From positions 102,501-166,500 of the forward strand of contig NZ_CP145886.1 of the NCBI RefSeq assembly GCF_038049935.1: a DNA stretch of 64,000 bases, given 5' to 3'. Below, in pieces: positions 35,801 through 50,828 of the stretch. The notes under the pieces were generated by a model that did no database searches, had not been told where the DNA came from, and saw only the letters and a program-made list of their open reading frames with translations. The stretch comes from Rossellomorea sp. y25 (GTDB taxonomy: Bacteria > Bacillota > Bacilli > Bacillales > Bacillaceae_B). The stretch's first letter is position 1. Every line of letters starts with the position of its first letter. Made by a program: the position numbers and the translations under genes.

Positions 35801-36464
35801 TTCCATCAGTGAAGGAAAAGATCGTCAGTACGAAATTACCGTTCAAGGTGATGTGGAAACGAGAAGTTACACAGCTCCATACACAGCTCGCCTGAAATTC
35901 GCTGTGAACGATAAAGTAGCACGCGGTCAGGAGATCACAGAAGGTTCAATCGATCCAAAAGAACTTCTTAAAGTACGTGATGTGTCAGCCGTTCAGGAAT
36001 ACTTGCTGCGTGAGGTACAAAAAGTATACCGTATGCAAGGGGTTGAAATCGGCGACAAACACGTTGAGGTTATGGTTCGTCAAATGTTACGCAAGGTTCG
36101 TGTTATTGATGCAGGTGAATCTGAGGTACTACCAGGTACTCTTATGGACATCCATCAATTCAGGGATGCGAACGAAAAAGCTCTATTTGGCGGTAAGCTT
36201 CCGGCAACAGGACGCCCTGTATTGCTCGGGATCACCAAAGCTTCACTTGAAACAGATTCCTTCTTATCCGCAGCATCGTTCCAGGAAACAACTCGTGTGT
36301 TAACGGACGCTGCCATAAAAGGAAAACGTGATGAGTTACTTGGACTGAAAGAAAATGTTATCATCGGTAAATTGGTTCCTGCCGGTACGGGTATGCAACG
36401 TTACCGCAAGGCAGAGCCGGTATTGGCAGAAGATACTAGTGAAGAAACAGTAACAGTAGAGTAA
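32865..36464 (+). CDS. rpoC: DNA-directed RNA polymerase subunit beta'
   Basis: The beta' subunit carries the catalytic magnesium-binding loop NADFDGDQM at residues 447-455 (D449, D451, D453). The N-terminal zinc ribbon (CHCGKYK...CDRCG), the bridge/trigger-loop region [20 protein letters not shown] and a second zinc cluster ([13 protein letters not shown]) are present. It has 1199 residues, identical to B. subtilis. The start is TTG 32865, with GGGAGG (32851-32856) upstream. It follows rpoB by 51 bases in one operon. Confidence 0.98.
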   Translation: MLDVNNFEYMKIGLASPDKIRSWSFGEVKKPETINYRTLKPEKDGLFCERIFGPTKDWECHCGKYKRVRYKGVVCDRCGVEVTKAKVRRERMGHIELAAPVSHIWYFKGIPSRMGLVLDMSPRALEEVIYFASYVVTEPGDTALERKQLLSEKEYRAYREKYGVKFQAAMGAEAIKKLLQDIDLDKEADFLKEELKTAQGQRRTRAIKRLEVVESFRNSGNDPDWMILDVLPVIPPELRPMVQLDGGRFATSDLNDLYRRVINRNNRLKRLLDLGAPSIIVQNEKRMLQEAVDALIDNGRRGRPVTGPGNRPLKSLSHMLKGKQGRFRQNLLGKRVDYSGRSVIVVGPNLKMYQCGLPKEMALELFKPFVMKELVEKGLAHNIKSAKRKIERVQPEVWDVLEGVIKEHPVLLNRAPTLHRLGIQAFEPTLVEGRAIRLHPLVCTAYNADFDGDQMAVHVPLSSEAQAEARMLMLAAQNILNPKDGKPVVTPSQDMVLGNYYLTLERENAVGEGMIFNDANEVILAYQNGYVHLHTRIAIHASTINNKTFTDKQNKQLLLTTVGKVIFNEILPDTFPFINEPTRTNLEVATPENYFVDPSTDVKEVFQNRELINPFKKGFLGNIIAEVFKKFAITETSRMLDKMKDLGFKYSTKAGITVGIADIVVLAEKEEILIEAQSKVDNVLKQFKRGLITEDERYDRVISIWSAAKDTIQGKLMATLDKRNPIFMMSDSGARGNASNFTQLAGMRGLMANPAGRIIELPIKSSFREGLTVLEYFISTHGARKGLADTALKTADSGYLTRRLVDVAQDVIVREEDCGTDRGLLVGSIKEGTEIIEPLEERLLGRYSRKTLRHPETDEIIITENQLITEDLAKTIIDAGVEHVSIRSAFTCNTRHGVCEKCYGTNLATGQKVEVGEAVGIIAAQSIGEPGTQLTMRTFHTGGVAGDDITQGLPRIQEIFEARNPKGQAVISEIDGVITSISEGKDRQYEITVQGDVETRSYTAPYTARLKFAVNDKVARGQEITEGSIDPKELLKVRDVSAVQEYLLREVQKVYRMQGVEIGDKHVEVMVRQMLRKVRVIDAGESEVLPGTLMDIHQFRDANEKALFGGKLPATGRPVLLGITKASLETDSFLSAASFQETTRVLTDAAIKGKRDELLGLKENVIIGKLVPAGTGMQRYRKAEPVLAEDTSEETVTVE

Positions 36465-36473
36465 TCTATTTAG

Positions 36474-36529
36474 GCTAACTCTTAGGCGCGTTTGATTGCT
36501 CAATCATAAGCTCTAAGAGTTAGCTTTTA
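36474..36529 (+). terminator. Terminator after rpoC
   Basis: GCTAACTCTTAG (36474-36485) pairs perfectly with CTAAGAGTTAGC (36513-36524), enclosing an inner TGATTG/CAATCA hairpin. TTTT follows. Confidence 0.85.
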
Positions 36530-36548
36530 TAAATCTTTTAAATCTATG

Positions 36549-36577
36549 TTGACATAGAGATTTTAAGATGATAATAT
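36549..36577 (+). promoter_or_regulatory. Promoter of the ybxF-rpsL-rpsG-fusA operon
   Basis: A perfect TTGACA (36549-36554), a 17-base spacer and TAATAT (36572-36577), 48 bases before ybxF. Confidence 0.78.
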
Positions 36578-36624
36578 ATTCAAGGTTGCTCCTATTAATA
36601 ACCTGTTACTTTGGAGGATATGAA

Positions 36625-36873
36625 ATGTCTTATGAAAAAGTAGCGCAGGCTAAAGAAATTATTGTAGGAACAAAGCAAGCAGTGAAAGCTCTGAAAACAG
36701 GTCATGTACTAGAAGTTGTTATTGCGGAGGATGCTGATCCCAAAGTTACAGCAAAAGTAGTCCAGGCCGCTATTGATCTTAAAGTACCGGTTAACAAAGT
36801 GGATTCAATGAAGAAACTTGGTAAATCGTGCGGAATAGATGTTGGAGCAGCAGCTGTTGCGATTATACAGTAA
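36625..36873 (+). CDS. ybxF: L7Ae-family RNA-binding protein YbxF
   Basis: A small L7Ae/L30e-like protein; the B. subtilis homologue binds kink-turn RNA. The 82 residues form the single L7Ae domain, with [20 protein letters not shown] and the [23 protein letters not shown] segment characteristic of the family. GGAGG (36613-36617) precedes ATG 36625 by seven bases. It heads the str operon before rpsL. Confidence 0.93.
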   Translation: MSYEKVAQAKEIIVGTKQAVKALKTGHVLEVVIAEDADPKVTAKVVQAAIDLKVPVNKVDSMKKLGKSCGIDVGAAAVAIIQ

Positions 36874-37395
<522 letters not shown>

Positions 37396-37439
37396 TTTAA
37401 AAATCATAAATTCATTTCTCGTTGAAAGGAGGAAATCAC

Positions 37440-37910
37440 ATGCCACGTAAAGGTCCTGTAGCAAAAAGAGACGTTTTACCTGATCCAATGTACAATTCAA
37501 AATTAGTTACTCGTTTAATCAACAAAATCATGATTGACGGTAAAAGAGGTAAAGCTCAAAAGAAACTATACGCTGCGTTTGATATCATTAGCGAGCGTTC
37601 AGGTAAAGATGCAATGGAAGTATTCGATGCAGCTCTAAAAAATATCATGCCGGTATTAGAAGTTAAAGCTCGTCGTGTTGGTGGTTCAAACTATCAAGTA
37701 CCTGTAGAGGTACGTCCAGAGCGTCGTACTACATTAGGTCTTCGTTGGTTAGTAAACTACTCTCGTCTTCGCGGTGAGAAGACAATGGAAGAGCGTTTAG
37801 CTAACGAAATCCTTGATGCAGCTAATAACACTGGAGCTTCTGTTAAGAAGCGTGAAGATACACACAAGATGGCTGAAGCGAACAAAGCGTTTGCTCACTA
37901 TCGTTGGTAA
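37440..37910 (+). CDS. rpsG: 30S ribosomal protein S7
   Basis: S7 starts assembly of the 30S head and contacts E-site tRNA. The conserved [20 protein letters not shown] start, [23 protein letters not shown] and the [20 protein letters not shown] end are present. It has 156 residues. AAAGGAGG precedes ATG 37440. In other bacteria S7 autoregulates the str operon; I see no clear S7 site here. Confidence 0.98.
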   Translation: MPRKGPVAKRDVLPDPMYNSKLVTRLINKIMIDGKRGKAQKKLYAAFDIISERSGKDAMEVFDAALKNIMPVLEVKARRVGGSNYQVPVEVRPERRTTLGLRWLVNYSRLRGEKTMEERLANEILDAANNTGASVKKREDTHKMAEANKAFAHYRW

Positions 37911-37961
37911 TCTGATCTTAAACAAACAAATCATTCTCATATAAGGAAGGAGAAAGACCGC

Positions 37962-40040
37962 ATGCCTAGAGAGTTCTCCTTAGAAAACACTCGTAATATC
38001 GGTATCATGGCTCACATCGATGCTGGTAAAACAACTGCAACTGAGCGTATCCTATTTTATACAGGTCGTATCCATAAAATTGGAGAAACTCACGAAGGTG
38101 CTTCTCAAATGGACTGGATGGAGCAAGAGCAAGAACGTGGTATCACTATCACTTCTGCTGCGACAACAGCTCAATGGAAAGGCCATCGTATTAACATCAT
38201 CGATACACCGGGACACGTAGACTTCACTGTTGAAGTTGAGCGTTCATTACGTGTACTTGATGGTGCAGTAGCAGTACTTGATGCTCAATCTGGTGTTGAG
38301 CCTCAAACTGAAACAGTATGGCGCCAAGCAACAACTTACGGGGTTCCCCGTGTTGTGTTCGTTAACAAAATGGACAAAATCGGTGCTGACTTCCTTTATT
38401 CTGTTGGGACACTTCATGAACGTTTACAAGCGAATGCGCATCCTATTCAGCTTCCAATCGGTGCTGAGGATGACTTCGAAGGTATCATCGACTTAGTAGA
38501 AATGAAAGCTTACTTCTATGAAGATGACCTTGGAACGCGTGCAGAAGCTCGTGACATTCCTGAAGAGTACAAAGATCAAGCTGATGAATACCGCGGAAAG
38601 TTAATTGAAGCAGTATCTGAACTTGATGAAGAGCTTATGATGAAATACCTAGAAGGCGAAGAGCTTACAAATGATGAGCTTAAAGCGGCTATCCGTACAG
38701 CAACTCTAACTGTAGAGTTCTACCCGGTAGTTTGTGGATCTGCCTTCAAAAACAAAGGGGTTCAATTATTAATTGACTCAGTTATCGACTATCTTCCAGC
38801 GCCAACAGACGTTGAAGATATCAAAGGTTTTGTACCTGAAACAGAAGAAGAAGTAACTCGTCCATCTTCAGACGAAGCGCCATTCTCTGCTTTAGCGTTC
38901 AAAGTTGCAACTGACCCTTATGTTGGTAAGTTAACTTTCTTCCGTGTATACTCTGGTGTTCTTGAGTCAGGTTCATACGTAAGAAACTCTTCAAAAGGGA
39001 AACGTGAACGTGTGGGTCGTATCCTGCAAATGCACGCAAACTCCCGTGAAGAAATCTCTAAAGTATATGCTGGAGACATTGCAGCAGCAGTTGGTCTGAA
39101 AGATACATCTACTGGAGATACGCTATGTGATGAAAAGAGTCTAGTTATTCTTGAATCTATGGTATTCCCAGAGCCTGTTATCTCTCTATCTGTTGAGCCT
39201 AAATCAAAAGCCGACCAAGATAAAATGACTACTGCACTACAAAAACTTCAAGAGGAAGATCCAACATTCCGTGCGCATACTGACCAGGAAACAGGTCAAG
39301 TTATCATCGCGGGTATGGGTGAGCTTCACTTAGATATCATCGTTGACCGTATGAAACGTGAATTCAAAGTAGAAGCTAACGTAGGTGCTCCTCAAGTATC
39401 TTACCGTGAGACTTTCCGTGATACGGCTAAAGTTGAAGGTAAGTTCGCCCGTCAATCTGGTGGACGTGGACAATTCGGACACGTATGGATCGAATTCTCA
39501 CCTAACGAAGAAGGTAAAGGATTCGAATTCGAGAACGGTATCGTCGGTGGTGTAGTTCCTCGTGAATACATCCCTGCAGTACAAGCCGGTCTATCTGACG
39601 CTTTAGAAAATGGTGTCTTAGCTGGTTTCCCACTAGTTGATGTTAAAGCAAGATTATTCGATGGTTCATACCATGATGTTGACTCCTCTGAAATGGCGTT
39701 TAAAATCGCTGCTTCTATGGCACTTAAGAATGCCGCTTCTAAATGTAAGCCGGTAATCTTAGAGCCAATGATGAAGGTTGAGGTTGTTATCCCTGAGGAA
39801 TACCTTGGAGATATCATGGGTGATGTAACTTCTCGTCGTGGACGTGTAGAAGGTATGGAAGCACGCGGTAACGCTCAAGTCGTTAAAGCGTTCGTACCTC
39901 TATCAGAAATGTTTGGATATGCAACTTCCCTTCGTTCTAACACACAAGGACGTGGAACATACTCCATGCACTTCGATCACTATGAAGAAGTACCTAAATC
40001 GATTTCTGAAGAAATCATCAAAAAAAATAAAGGTGAATAA
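37962..40040 (+). CDS. fusA: Elongation factor G
   Basis: EF-G is the GTPase that moves tRNAs and mRNA after peptide transfer. The P-loop AHIDAGKTT lies at 17-25, followed by G-motifs DTPGHVDF and NKMDK, domains II-III, domain IV ([16 protein letters not shown]) and domain V. It has 692 residues, the usual length. AAGGAAGGAGAAAG precedes the ATG. It is the fourth gene of the str operon. Confidence 0.98.
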   Translation: MPREFSLENTRNIGIMAHIDAGKTTATERILFYTGRIHKIGETHEGASQMDWMEQEQERGITITSAATTAQWKGHRINIIDTPGHVDFTVEVERSLRVLDGAVAVLDAQSGVEPQTETVWRQATTYGVPRVVFVNKMDKIGADFLYSVGTLHERLQANAHPIQLPIGAEDDFEGIIDLVEMKAYFYEDDLGTRAEARDIPEEYKDQADEYRGKLIEAVSELDEELMMKYLEGEELTNDELKAAIRTATLTVEFYPVVCGSAFKNKGVQLLIDSVIDYLPAPTDVEDIKGFVPETEEEVTRPSSDEAPFSALAFKVATDPYVGKLTFFRVYSGVLESGSYVRNSSKGKRERVGRILQMHANSREEISKVYAGDIAAAVGLKDTSTGDTLCDEKSLVILESMVFPEPVISLSVEPKSKADQDKMTTALQKLQEEDPTFRAHTDQETGQVIIAGMGELHLDIIVDRMKREFKVEANVGAPQVSYRETFRDTAKVEGKFARQSGGRGQFGHVWIEFSPNEEGKGFEFENGIVGGVVPREYIPAVQAGLSDALENGVLAGFPLVDVKARLFDGSYHDVDSSEMAFKIAASMALKNAASKCKPVILEPMMKVEVVIPEEYLGDIMGDVTSRRGRVEGMEARGNAQVVKAFVPLSEMFGYATSLRSNTQGRGTYSMHFDHYEEVPKSISEEIIKKNKGE

Positions 40041-40069
40041 TTGATTTATTCCCTTTAATAAAGTATAAA
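40041..40069 (+). promoter_or_regulatory. Promoter in the fusA-tuf spacer
   Basis: TTGATT (40041-40046), a 17-base spacer and TATAAA (40064-40069), starting immediately after the fusA stop. It would give tuf extra, separate transcription. Confidence 0.62.
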
Positions 40070-40170
40070 TACTATTGTAAGCATTACTGGTTCAGGGGTG
40101 GACATAAACTGCCTCTGGATTAGCCTAACTAATATACTTATTTTCTTTAAAATTAAAGGAGGATTTTCAA

Positions 40171-41361
40171 ATGGGTAAGGAAAAATTTGATCGTTCCAAG
40201 CAACATGCGAATATCGGTACAATCGGTCACGTTGACCATGGTAAAACAACTCTAACAGCTGCAATCACAACTACACTTCACAAGAAGTATGGTCGTGGAA
40301 CTGCAATGGCATATGACCAAATTGACGGTGCTCCAGAAGAAAGAGAGCGTGGAATCACAATCTCTACAGCACACGTTGAGTATGAAACTGATACTCGTCA
40401 CTATGCACACGTTGACTGCCCAGGACATGCTGACTATGTTAAAAACATGATCACTGGTGCTGCACAAATGGATGGTGGGATCCTAGTAGTATCTGCTGCT
40501 GACGGCCCAATGCCACAAACTCGTGAGCACATCCTTCTTTCTCGTCAAGTAGGTGTACCTTACCTAGTTGTATTCATGAACAAATGTGACATGGTAGACG
40601 ACGAAGAGCTACTTGAATTAGTAGAAATGGAAGTACGTGACCTTCTTTCTGAGTACGATTTCCCTGGTGATGACGTACCAGTAATCAAAGGTTCTGCTCT
40701 TAAAGCTCTTGAGGGAGATCCTGAGTGGGAAGAGAAAATCTTCGAACTTATGGAAGCTGTAGATAGCTACATCCCAACTCCAGAGCGTGACACTGAAAAA
40801 CCATTCATGATGCCTGTTGAGGACGTATTCTCAATCACAGGTCGTGGTACAGTTGCTACTGGTCGTGTTGAGCGTGGACAAGTTAAAGTTGGAGACACTA
40901 TCGACATCATCGGTCTTTCTGAAGAACCAAAATCTACTACTGTAACAGGTGTAGAAATGTTCCGTAAGCTTCTTGACTATGCTGAAGCTGGAGACAACAT
41001 CGGTGCACTACTTCGTGGTGTAGCTCGTGAAGATATCCAACGTGGACAAGTACTTGCTAAGCCAGGTACAATCACTCCACACACAAAGTTCAAAGCAGAA
41101 GTTTATGTTCTTTCTAAAGAAGAGGGTGGACGTCACACTCCATTCTTCACTAACTACCGCCCACAGTTCTACTTCCGTACAACTGACGTAACTGGTATCT
41201 GTAACCTTCCTGAAGGTGTAGAAATGGTTATGCCTGGCGATAACATCGAAATGACTGTTGAGCTTATCGCTCCAATCGCTATCGAAGAAGGTACTAAGTT
41301 CTCTATCCGTGAGGGTGGACGTACTGTAGGTGCTGGAGTAGTAGCTACAATCACTGAGTAA
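40171..41361 (+). CDS. tuf: Elongation factor Tu
   Basis: EF-Tu delivers aminoacyl-tRNA to the ribosome. The P-loop GHVDHGKTT (19-27), the switch-region [21 protein letters not shown] and NKCDM are intact, and domains II and III end in [15 protein letters not shown]. It has 396 residues, as in B. subtilis. AAAGGAGG precedes the ATG by eight bases. It is followed by a strong terminator. Confidence 0.99.
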   Translation: MGKEKFDRSKQHANIGTIGHVDHGKTTLTAAITTTLHKKYGRGTAMAYDQIDGAPEERERGITISTAHVEYETDTRHYAHVDCPGHADYVKNMITGAAQMDGGILVVSAADGPMPQTREHILLSRQVGVPYLVVFMNKCDMVDDEELLELVEMEVRDLLSEYDFPGDDVPVIKGSALKALEGDPEWEEKIFELMEAVDSYIPTPERDTEKPFMMPVEDVFSITGRGTVATGRVERGQVKVGDTIDIIGLSEEPKSTTVTGVEMFRKLLDYAEAGDNIGALLRGVAREDIQRGQVLAKPGTITPHTKFKAEVYVLSKEEGGRHTPFFTNYRPQFYFRTTDVTGICNLPEGVEMVMPGDNIEMTVELIAPIAIEEGTKFSIREGGRTVGAGVVATITE

Positions 41362-41372
41362 TCATTGATATC

Positions 41373-41407
41373 AAAAACAGATGGACACCATGTCCATCTG
41401 TTTTTTT
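41373..41407 (+). terminator. Terminator after tuf
   Basis: AAAAACAGATGGACA (41373-41387) and TGTCCATCTGTTTTT (41391-41405) form a perfect 15-bp stem around CCA, followed by T to 41407. The symmetrical A and T runs mean it could also act on the minus strand. Confidence 0.95.
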
Positions 41408-41607
41408 GTGTTTAAATTGCTATACCACTTGGACGTACTACCACGAATATGATAATGGTGTTGTCGAGTTTCTTCTATATAGTATAGTACTTGTATATTT
41501 ATGTTGATCAACCTCCAGTATGAATTATAAAAAGTTGAAAAATGTCGATTATGACTCACCCTTCATATTAATTATATTTCTTCATGAATAAATAATTGAA
41601 ACACTAA
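41408..41607. other. AT-rich spacer, no gene seen
   Basis: This is the first part of the 730-base gap between tuf and rpsJ. It contains the perfect palindrome GTTGATCAAC (41503-41512). A short minus-strand frame here runs into the tuf terminator and lacks convincing support. In B. subtilis ybaC occupies this interval; it is absent here. Confidence 0.6.
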
Positions 41608-41733
41608 GTTGATTGGAGCGGAAGGATGTTCGACTCCTGCGGGAATAGCGGGACAGGTGAGACCCCGCAGGCGAAGCAGAGGAGGCTCACCGCCCGCCCC
41701 GCGGAAAGCGAACATCCTGGAGCGTAAATCAAC
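41608..41733. repeat. Bacillus-type dispersed palindromic repeat, copy 1 (126 bp)
   Basis: Ends GTTGATT and AATCAAC are inverted, and inner arms GGATGTTCG / CGAACATCC also match. The middle is GC-rich (CTCCTGCGGGA, GAGGAGGCTCACCGCC, CCCCGCGGAAAGCG). A second, 112-bp copy lies at 63223-63334. I recall this sequence type as common between genes in Bacillus. It stands out in GC content from its AT-rich surroundings. Confidence 0.88.
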
Positions 41734-41817
41734 AAGCACTCACTCTTTAGGAGGTAGTAGAAATAAGTTCTAATATAGAATGAATACTAGTTCCCTTTGA
41801 ATTAATGTTTTCTTTAA

Positions 41818-42402
<585 letters not shown>

Positions 42403-42437
42403 TTCATAAAAACCATAATTATTAGGAGGTGTGACTT

Positions 42438-43067
42438 ATGACCAAAGGAATCTTAGGAAGAAAGATCGGTATGACTCAAGTTTTCGCTGAAAACGGTGAT
42501 CTTATCCCTGTAACTGTTATCGAAGCTGCTCAAAACGTGGTACTTCAAAAGAAATCTATCGATGTTGATGGCTACGAAGCTATCCAAGTAGGTTTTGAAG
42601 ACAAACGTGAAAAGCTTTCTAACAAACCAGAGAGAGGCCACGTTGCTAAAGCTGAAACTGCTCCTAAGCGCTTCATCCGTGAAATCCGCGGTGTAAACGT
42701 AGAAGAGTACGAAGTTGGTCAAGAAGTCAAAGTTGATATTTTCGCAGCAGGCGAAATCGTAGATGTAACAGGAGTATCAAAAGGTAAAGGATTCCAAGGT
42801 GCTATCAAGCGTCATAACCAATCTCGCGGACCTATGTCCCATGGTTCTCGTTACCACCGTCGTCCTGGTTCAATGGGTCCTGTTGATCCAAACCGTGTAT
42901 TCAAGGGTAAATTACTACCTGGACGTATGGGCGGAGAGCAAATTACAATTCAGAACCTTGAAATTGTAAAAGTTGATGCTGAACGTAACCTTATCTTAGT
43001 TAAAGGTAATGTACCTGGACCTAAGAAACAACTAATCAAAGTAAAGTCAGCTATTAAAGCAAACTAA
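42438..43067 (+). CDS. rplC: 50S ribosomal protein L3
   Basis: L3 is an early assembly protein close to the peptidyl transferase centre. The protein starts [16 protein letters not shown] and has the long rRNA-penetrating loop [23 protein letters not shown] followed by [14 protein letters not shown]. It has 209 residues. AGGAGGTGTG precedes the ATG. Confidence 0.98.
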   Translation: MTKGILGRKIGMTQVFAENGDLIPVTVIEAAQNVVLQKKSIDVDGYEAIQVGFEDKREKLSNKPERGHVAKAETAPKRFIREIRGVNVEEYEVGQEVKVDIFAAGEIVDVTGVSKGKGFQGAIKRHNQSRGPMSHGSRYHRRPGSMGPVDPNRVFKGKLLPGRMGGEQITIQNLEIVKVDAERNLILVKGNVPGPKKQLIKVKSAIKAN

Positions 43068-43097
43068 TAGAACTTTTCAAGAAAGGAGGAAACAAGA

Positions 43098-43721
43098 ATG
43101 CCGAAAGTAGCATTATTTAACCAAAGCGGTTCTAAAGTTGGTGATATCGAACTTAATGACACTGTTTTTGGTATTGAACCAAACAAACATGTAATGTTTG
43201 AAGCAGTATTGATGCAAAGAGCTTCTTTACGTCAAGGTAATCACAAAGTAAAAAATCGTTCTGAAGTACGTGGCGGTGGGCGTAAGCCTTGGCGTCAAAA
43301 AGGAACAGGTCGTGCTCGTCAAGGGTCAATCCGTTCTCCACAATGGCGCGGTGGTGGTACTGTATTTGGACCAGTTCCACGCAGCTACAGCTACAAACTT
43401 CCTAAGAAGGTTCGTCGCTTAGCGATTAAATCTGCTCTTTCTTCTAAAGTAGTAGAAGAAAACATTTTAGTATTAGAAGCATTATCATTCGATGCTCCTA
43501 AAACAAAAGAATTTGCTAACGTTCTTAAAGGTCTTTCAGTTAACTCTAAAACATTAGTAATCACTGATGGTCTTGACGAAAACGTAGCACTTTCAGCTCG
43601 TAACATCCCTGGTGTAACTGTTGTTCCTGCTGATGGAATTAGCGTTCTGGACGTATTAGGACATGACAAACTAGTGATGACTAAATCAGCTGTTGAAAAA
43701 GTAGAGGAGGTGCTTGCATAA
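43098..43721 (+). CDS. rplD: 50S ribosomal protein L4
   Basis: L4 lines the exit tunnel and regulates the S10 operon in E. coli. The extended loop with [21 protein letters not shown] and [12 protein letters not shown] is typical. It has 207 residues. AAAGGAGGAAAC precedes the ATG. Its stop codon shares one base with the rplW start (TAATG). Confidence 0.98.
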   Translation: MPKVALFNQSGSKVGDIELNDTVFGIEPNKHVMFEAVLMQRASLRQGNHKVKNRSEVRGGGRKPWRQKGTGRARQGSIRSPQWRGGGTVFGPVPRSYSYKLPKKVRRLAIKSALSSKVVEENILVLEALSFDAPKTKEFANVLKGLSVNSKTLVITDGLDENVALSARNIPGVTVVPADGISVLDVLGHDKLVMTKSAVEKVEEVLA

Positions 43722-44005
43722 TGGATGTACGTGAAATCATTAAGCGCCCCGTAATTACTGAGGCTTCAACTGATCTTATGTCTGAGAAAAAATATACTTT
43801 CGAAGTTGATACTAGAGCGAACAAAACTCAAGTAAAAGACGCTGTTCAAGAAATCTTTGACGTGAAAGTAGAAAAAGTTAACATCATGAACTACAAAGGT
43901 AAGTTCAAACGCATGGGTAAACACGCTGGTTACACTAACAAGCGTCGTAAAGCAATCGTTAAACTTACTGCAGATAGTAAAGAAATCGAATTCTTTGAAG
44001 TATAA
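43721..44005 (+). CDS. rplW: 50S ribosomal protein L23
   Basis: L23 sits at the tunnel exit and docks trigger factor and SRP. The pattern [25 protein letters not shown] and [14 protein letters not shown] is conserved. It has 94 residues. GTAGAGGAGGTG inside the end of rplD provides the ribosome binding site, and the one-base overlap implies coupling. Confidence 0.97.
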   Translation: MDVREIIKRPVITEASTDLMSEKKYTFEVDTRANKTQVKDAVQEIFDVKVEKVNIMNYKGKFKRMGKHAGYTNKRRKAIVKLTADSKEIEFFEV

Positions 44006-44015
44006 AATCTTTTAA

Positions 44016-44867
<852 letters not shown>

Positions 44868-44927
44868 CGGGATTGTACTACGGTTCCTGAAAAGAGCCGT
44901 AGATCAATCACGAAGGGAGGTTCAAAC

Positions 44928-45206
44928 ATGGGTCGTAGCTTAAAAAAAGGACCTTTTGTTGATGATCATTTAATGAATAAGATCGAGAAATTGAACGAAA
45001 CTGAAGGCAAACAAGTTGTTAAAACTTGGTCTCGTCGCTCAACGATCTTCCCAGCATTCATCGGTCACACTATCGCAGTTTACGATGGTCGTAAACATGT
45101 ACCTGTATACGTCACTGAAGACATGGTAGGACACAAGCTTGGTGAATTCGCACCATCTCGTACTTACAAAGGTCATGCAAGTGATGATAAGAAAACAAGA
45201 CGCTAA
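44928..45206 (+). CDS. rpsS: 30S ribosomal protein S19
   Basis: S19 lies in the 30S head beside S13. The protein starts [20 protein letters not shown] and includes [29 protein letters not shown] and [12 protein letters not shown]. It has 92 residues. AAGGGAGG precedes the ATG. Confidence 0.97.
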   Translation: MGRSLKKGPFVDDHLMNKIEKLNETEGKQVVKTWSRRSTIFPAFIGHTIAVYDGRKHVPVYVTEDMVGHKLGEFAPSRTYKGHASDDKKTRR

Positions 45207-45225
45207 TTGAGAGGAGGGTATCCTA

Positions 45226-45567
45226 ATGCAAGCAAAAGCTGTTGCAAGAACAGTACGTATTGCTCCTCGTAAAGTACGTTTAGTCGTTGATCTAATCCGA
45301 GGTAAGCAAGTTGGAGAAGCGGTTGCTATCTTAAAGCACACACCTAAAGCTGCTTCACCAGTAATCGAAAAAGTACTTAAGTCTGCTATTGCGAACGCAG
45401 AGCACAACTTTGATATGGATATTAATAGCCTAGTGGTAACTGAGGCTTATGTAAATGAAGGACCAACACTTAAACGTTTCCGTCCTCGTGCGATGGGACG
45501 TGCAAGTCAAATTAACAAACGTACAAGTCACATTACACTTGTCGTATCAGAAAAGAAGGAGGGATAA
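45226..45567 (+). CDS. rplV: 50S ribosomal protein L22
   Basis: L22 lines the exit tunnel with L4, and its loop is a macrolide-resistance site. The protein shows [23 protein letters not shown] and the loop [22 protein letters not shown] without insertion. It has 113 residues. GAGAGGAGGG precedes the ATG. Only three bases separate it from rpsC. Confidence 0.97.
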   Translation: MQAKAVARTVRIAPRKVRLVVDLIRGKQVGEAVAILKHTPKAASPVIEKVLKSAIANAEHNFDMDINSLVVTEAYVNEGPTLKRFRPRAMGRASQINKRTSHITLVVSEKKEG

Positions 45568-45570
45568 GCT

Positions 45571-46857
<1,287 letters not shown>

Positions 46858-46877
46858 ATGAGAGGAGGTTTGCTTAA

Positions 46878-47554
<677 letters not shown>

Positions 47555-47593
47555 TAGATATTAGCATTGGGCCATTCAAGGAGGTGCGATGAA

Positions 47594-47905
47594 ATGCATG
47601 TAAAAAAAGGCGATAAAGTAATGGTCATTACTGGGAAAGATAAAGGCAAAACAGGTGTTGTTCTTGCTTCATTCCCTAAGAAAGACCGAGTGCTAGTTGA
47701 AGGAATCAACGTTGTAAAAAAACACGCTAAGCCTTCACAGATGAACCCGCAAGGCGGTATCATCAGCCAAGAAGCATCTATCCATGTATCAAATGTTATG
47801 CTTCTAGATCCGAAATCTAACGAGCCAACTCGTGTAGGTTATAAGACAGAAGACAGCAAGAAAGTACGTGTAGCAAAAAAATCAGGTGAAGTTCTAGATA
47901 AATAG
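47594..47905 (+). CDS. rplX: 50S ribosomal protein L24
   Basis: L24 is an assembly-initiating KOW-domain protein. [21 protein letters not shown] holds the KOW motif, followed by [26 protein letters not shown]. It has 103 residues, as in B. subtilis. AAGGAGGTG precedes ATG 47594, so the longer in-frame start at 47567 is unlikely. Confidence 0.97.
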   Translation: MHVKKGDKVMVITGKDKGKTGVVLASFPKKDRVLVEGINVVKKHAKPSQMNPQGGIISQEASIHVSNVMLLDPKSNEPTRVGYKTEDSKKVRVAKKSGEVLDK

Positions 47906-47931
47906 TACGATTAAGAAGGGAGGTATTCTGA

Positions 47932-48471
47932 ATGAACCGCCTAAAAGAAAAATTTCAACAAGAAATCAGTCCAGCTCTAGTGAGCAAATTCAATTACAAA
48001 TCAGTAATGGAAGTACCTAAAGTTGAAAAGATCGTTGTCAACATGGGTATCGGTGATGCTGTTCAAAACTCAAAAGCTCTTGATGTAGCTGTTGATGAAT
48101 TAACTCAAATCACTGGTCAAAAGCCAGTTGTAACTAAAGCTAAAAAATCTATCGCAGGCTTCCGTCTACGTGAAGGTATGCCAATCGGTGCAAAAGTTAC
48201 TCTACGCGGAGAGCGTATGTACCAATTCTTAGATAAATTAATTTCTGTTTCACTTCCACGTGTACGTGACTTCCGTGGTGTTTCTAAAAAAGCATTCGAC
48301 GGTCGCGGTAACTACACATTAGGAGTTAAAGAGCAATTGATTTTCCCTGAGATTGACTATGATAAAGTGTCTAAAGTACGTGGTATGGATATCGTAATCG
48401 TAACAACTGCGAACACAGACGAAGAAGCTCGTGAATTATTGACACAAATCGGAATGCCATTCCAAAAGTAA
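47932..48471 (+). CDS. rplE: 50S ribosomal protein L5
   Basis: L5 binds 5S rRNA and forms part of the central protuberance. The protein shows [44 protein letters not shown] and [20 protein letters not shown]. It has 179 residues. AGGGAGG precedes the ATG. Confidence 0.98.
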   Translation: MNRLKEKFQQEISPALVSKFNYKSVMEVPKVEKIVVNMGIGDAVQNSKALDVAVDELTQITGQKPVVTKAKKSIAGFRLREGMPIGAKVTLRGERMYQFLDKLISVSLPRVRDFRGVSKKAFDGRGNYTLGVKEQLIFPEIDYDKVSKVRGMDIVIVTTANTDEEARELLTQIGMPFQK

Positions 48472-48681
<210 letters not shown>

Positions 48682-48711
48682 TACCCTATATTGGGAAGGA
48701 GGTAAATTATT

Positions 48712-49110
48712 ATGACAATGACAGATCCAATTGCAGATTTGCTAACTCGCATCCGTAATGCGAACATGGTTCGTCACGAAAGATTAGAAGTTCCTGCTTC
48801 TAACATCAAGAAAGAAATTGCAGAAATCCTTAAACGTGAAGGTTTCGTACGTGACGTAGAATATGTAGAAGATAACAAGCAAGGTGTTATCCGCATTTTC
48901 TTAAAATATGGAGCAAACAACGAACGCGTAATTACTGGATTAAAGCGTATCTCTAAACCTGGTTTACGTGTATATGCAAAATCAACTGAAGTACCTAAAG
49001 TATTAAACGGATTAGGTATCGCACTTGTTTCAACTTCTTCAGGTGTTTTAACTGATAAAGAAGCTCGTGCTCAACAAGTAGGCGGAGAAGTACTAGCTTA
49101 CGTTTGGTAA
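48712..49110 (+). CDS. rpsH: 30S ribosomal protein S8
   Basis: S8 is a primary 16S-binding protein and, in E. coli, the regulator of the spc operon. The protein shows [40 protein letters not shown] and [26 protein letters not shown]. It has 132 residues. AAGGAGG precedes the ATG. Confidence 0.98.
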   Translation: MTMTDPIADLLTRIRNANMVRHERLEVPASNIKKEIAEILKREGFVRDVEYVEDNKQGVIRIFLKYGANNERVITGLKRISKPGLRVYAKSTEVPKVLNGLGIALVSTSSGVLTDKEARAQQVGGEVLAYVW

Positions 49111-49140
49111 TATTTTTTATATGAATGGAGGTGCAACAGG

Positions 49141-49680
49141 ATGTCACGTGTAGGAAAACTACCAATCGAAATTCCATCTGACGTTACTCTAACAGTAGGT
49201 GAAAACAACACTGTAACTGTAAAAGGACCTAAAGGGGAACTTTCTCGTACATTCAATTCTGATATTAAAGTAGAATTAGAAGGAAACGTAGCAACAGTTA
49301 CTCGTCCTTCTGATGCAAAAGAACACCGCGCGTTACACGGTACAACTCGTGCCCTAATCGCGAACATGGTTGAAGGTGTATCTAAAGGATTCCAAAGAAA
49401 TCTTGAGCTAGTCGGTGTTGGTTACCGTGCTCAAAAACAAGGTACTAAGCTTGTACTTAACGTTGGTTACTCTCACCCAGTTGAGATCGAACCAGAACAA
49501 GGTATTGAGATCGAAGTACCGGCAAACACAAAGATATCTATCAAAGGTATCGACAAAGAACGTGTTGGAGCATTAGCTGCTAACATTCGTGCTGTACGCT
49601 CTCCTGAGCCTTACAAAGGAAAAGGTATTCGCTACGAAGGTGAATATGTTCGTCGTAAAGAAGGTAAAACAGGTAAATAA
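49141..49680 (+). CDS. rplF: 50S ribosomal protein L6
   Basis: L6 lies near the factor-binding site and the sarcin-ricin loop. The protein has the paired repeats of the family, with [36 protein letters not shown] and the C-terminal [22 protein letters not shown]. It has 179 residues. GGAGGTGC precedes the ATG. Confidence 0.98.
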   Translation: MSRVGKLPIEIPSDVTLTVGENNTVTVKGPKGELSRTFNSDIKVELEGNVATVTRPSDAKEHRALHGTTRALIANMVEGVSKGFQRNLELVGVGYRAQKQGTKLVLNVGYSHPVEIEPEQGIEIEVPANTKISIKGIDKERVGALAANIRAVRSPEPYKGKGIRYEGEYVRRKEGKTGK

Positions 49681-49713
49681 TGCCGCGTAGGCAAAAGAAA
49701 GGAGTGACCGTAG

Positions 49714-50076
49714 GTGATTACTAAGCCAGATAAGAACAAAACACGTAAGAAGAGACATGCTCGTGTCCGTTCAAAAATTACTGGAACTGAAACTCGTCCT
49801 CGTTTGAACGTTTTCCGTTCTAACAAAAATATCTACGCTCAACTTATCGATGATATGAACGGTGTTACTCTAGTAAGTGCATCTTCTCAAGATAAAGATT
49901 TCGATCTAGACTCAGCTGCTACTATCGATGCAGCAGCGAAAGTTGGAGAACTAGTTGCGAAACGTGCAGTAGAAAAAGGATTAAAATCTGTAGTATTTGA
50001 CCGTGGTGGATATTTATATCATGGCCGTATCAAAGCTTTGGCTGAAGCAGCTCGTGAAAACGGCTTAGAATTTTAA
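49714..50076 (+). CDS. rplR: 50S ribosomal protein L18
   Basis: L18 binds 5S rRNA with L5. The protein shows [25 protein letters not shown] and [28 protein letters not shown]. It has 120 residues. The start is GTG 49714, with AAAGGAGTGA upstream. Confidence 0.97.
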   Translation: MITKPDKNKTRKKRHARVRSKITGTETRPRLNVFRSNKNIYAQLIDDMNGVTLVSASSQDKDFDLDSAATIDAAAKVGELVAKRAVEKGLKSVVFDRGGYLYHGRIKALAEAARENGLEF

Positions 50077-50099
50077 TAAAAAAAGGAGGGACAATCCAG

Positions 50100-50600
50100 A
50101 TGCGTCGTATTGATCCAAGTAAACTAGAATTTGAAGAACGCGTAGTTACAATCAATCGTGTTGCGAAAGTTGTAAAAGGTGGACGTCGTTTCCGTTTCGC
50201 TGCTCTTGTAGTAGTAGGCGACAAAAACGGTCACGTTGGTTTCGGAACTGGTAAAGCTCAGGAAGTACCTGATGCAATCCGTAAAGCGATTGAAGATGCG
50301 AAGAAAAATCTAATTGAAGTTCCTATGGTTGAAGGTACAACTCCTCACCTGGTAACTGGACGATTTGGTGCTGGTCAAATTCTTATCAAACCTGCTTCTG
50401 CGGGTACAGGAATTATTGCTGGTGGACCTGTTCGTGCCGTACTTGAATTAGCTGGTGTTCAAGACATCCTATCTAAATCTTTAGGATCTAACACTCCAAT
50501 TAACATGGTTCGCGCTACTATCGAAGGTTTAAAACAATTAAAGCGTGCTGAAGACGTTGCAAAACTACGTGGTAAATCAGTAGAAGAGATATTAGGATAA
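50100..50600 (+). CDS. rpsE: 30S ribosomal protein S5
   Basis: S5 lies at the mRNA entry and affects decoding accuracy; spectinomycin-resistance changes map in its loop. The protein shows [21 protein letters not shown] and [19 protein letters not shown]. It has 166 residues. AAAGGAGGG precedes the ATG. Confidence 0.98.
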   Translation: MRRIDPSKLEFEERVVTINRVAKVVKGGRRFRFAALVVVGDKNGHVGFGTGKAQEVPDAIRKAIEDAKKNLIEVPMVEGTTPHLVTGRFGAGQILIKPASAGTGIIAGGPVRAVLELAGVQDILSKSLGSNTPINMVRATIEGLKQLKRAEDVAKLRGKSVEEILG

Positions 50601-50613
50601 GGGAGGGATAACG

Positions 50614-50796
50614 ATGGCTAACAAACTAGAAATTACCCTCACTCGCAGTACAATTGGTCGTCCACAAGATCAACGTAAAACTGTTGAAGCTTTAGGACTT
50701 CGCAAAATGCATCAAACTGTTGAACAACAAGATAATGCTGCTATCCGCGGTATGATCAATAAAGTTGCTCACCTTGTAACGGTTACAGAAAAATAA
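50614..50796 (+). CDS. rpmD: 50S ribosomal protein L30
   Basis: A 60-residue protein with the L30 pattern [20 protein letters not shown] and [23 protein letters not shown] precedes the ATG. It lies between rpsE and rplO as in other spc operons. Confidence 0.96.
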   Translation: MANKLEITLTRSTIGRPQDQRKTVEALGLRKMHQTVEQQDNAAIRGMINKVAHLVTVTEK

Positions 50797-50828
50797 TCGA
50801 TTTCTTTCGAAAAAAAGGAGGTGCCGAC

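Noticed and set aside
29256..36464. Possible intein, insertion or fusion in rpoB or rpoC
   Set aside because: Both proteins are normal in length and continuous with B. subtilis-like sequence from end to end; the rifampicin region is wild type.
41371..41559. 62-codon minus-strand frame after tuf, with GGAGG next to a TTG
   Set aside because: Spacing from GGAGG to TTG is only about one base, the frame ends in the tuf terminator hairpin, and no protein family fits.
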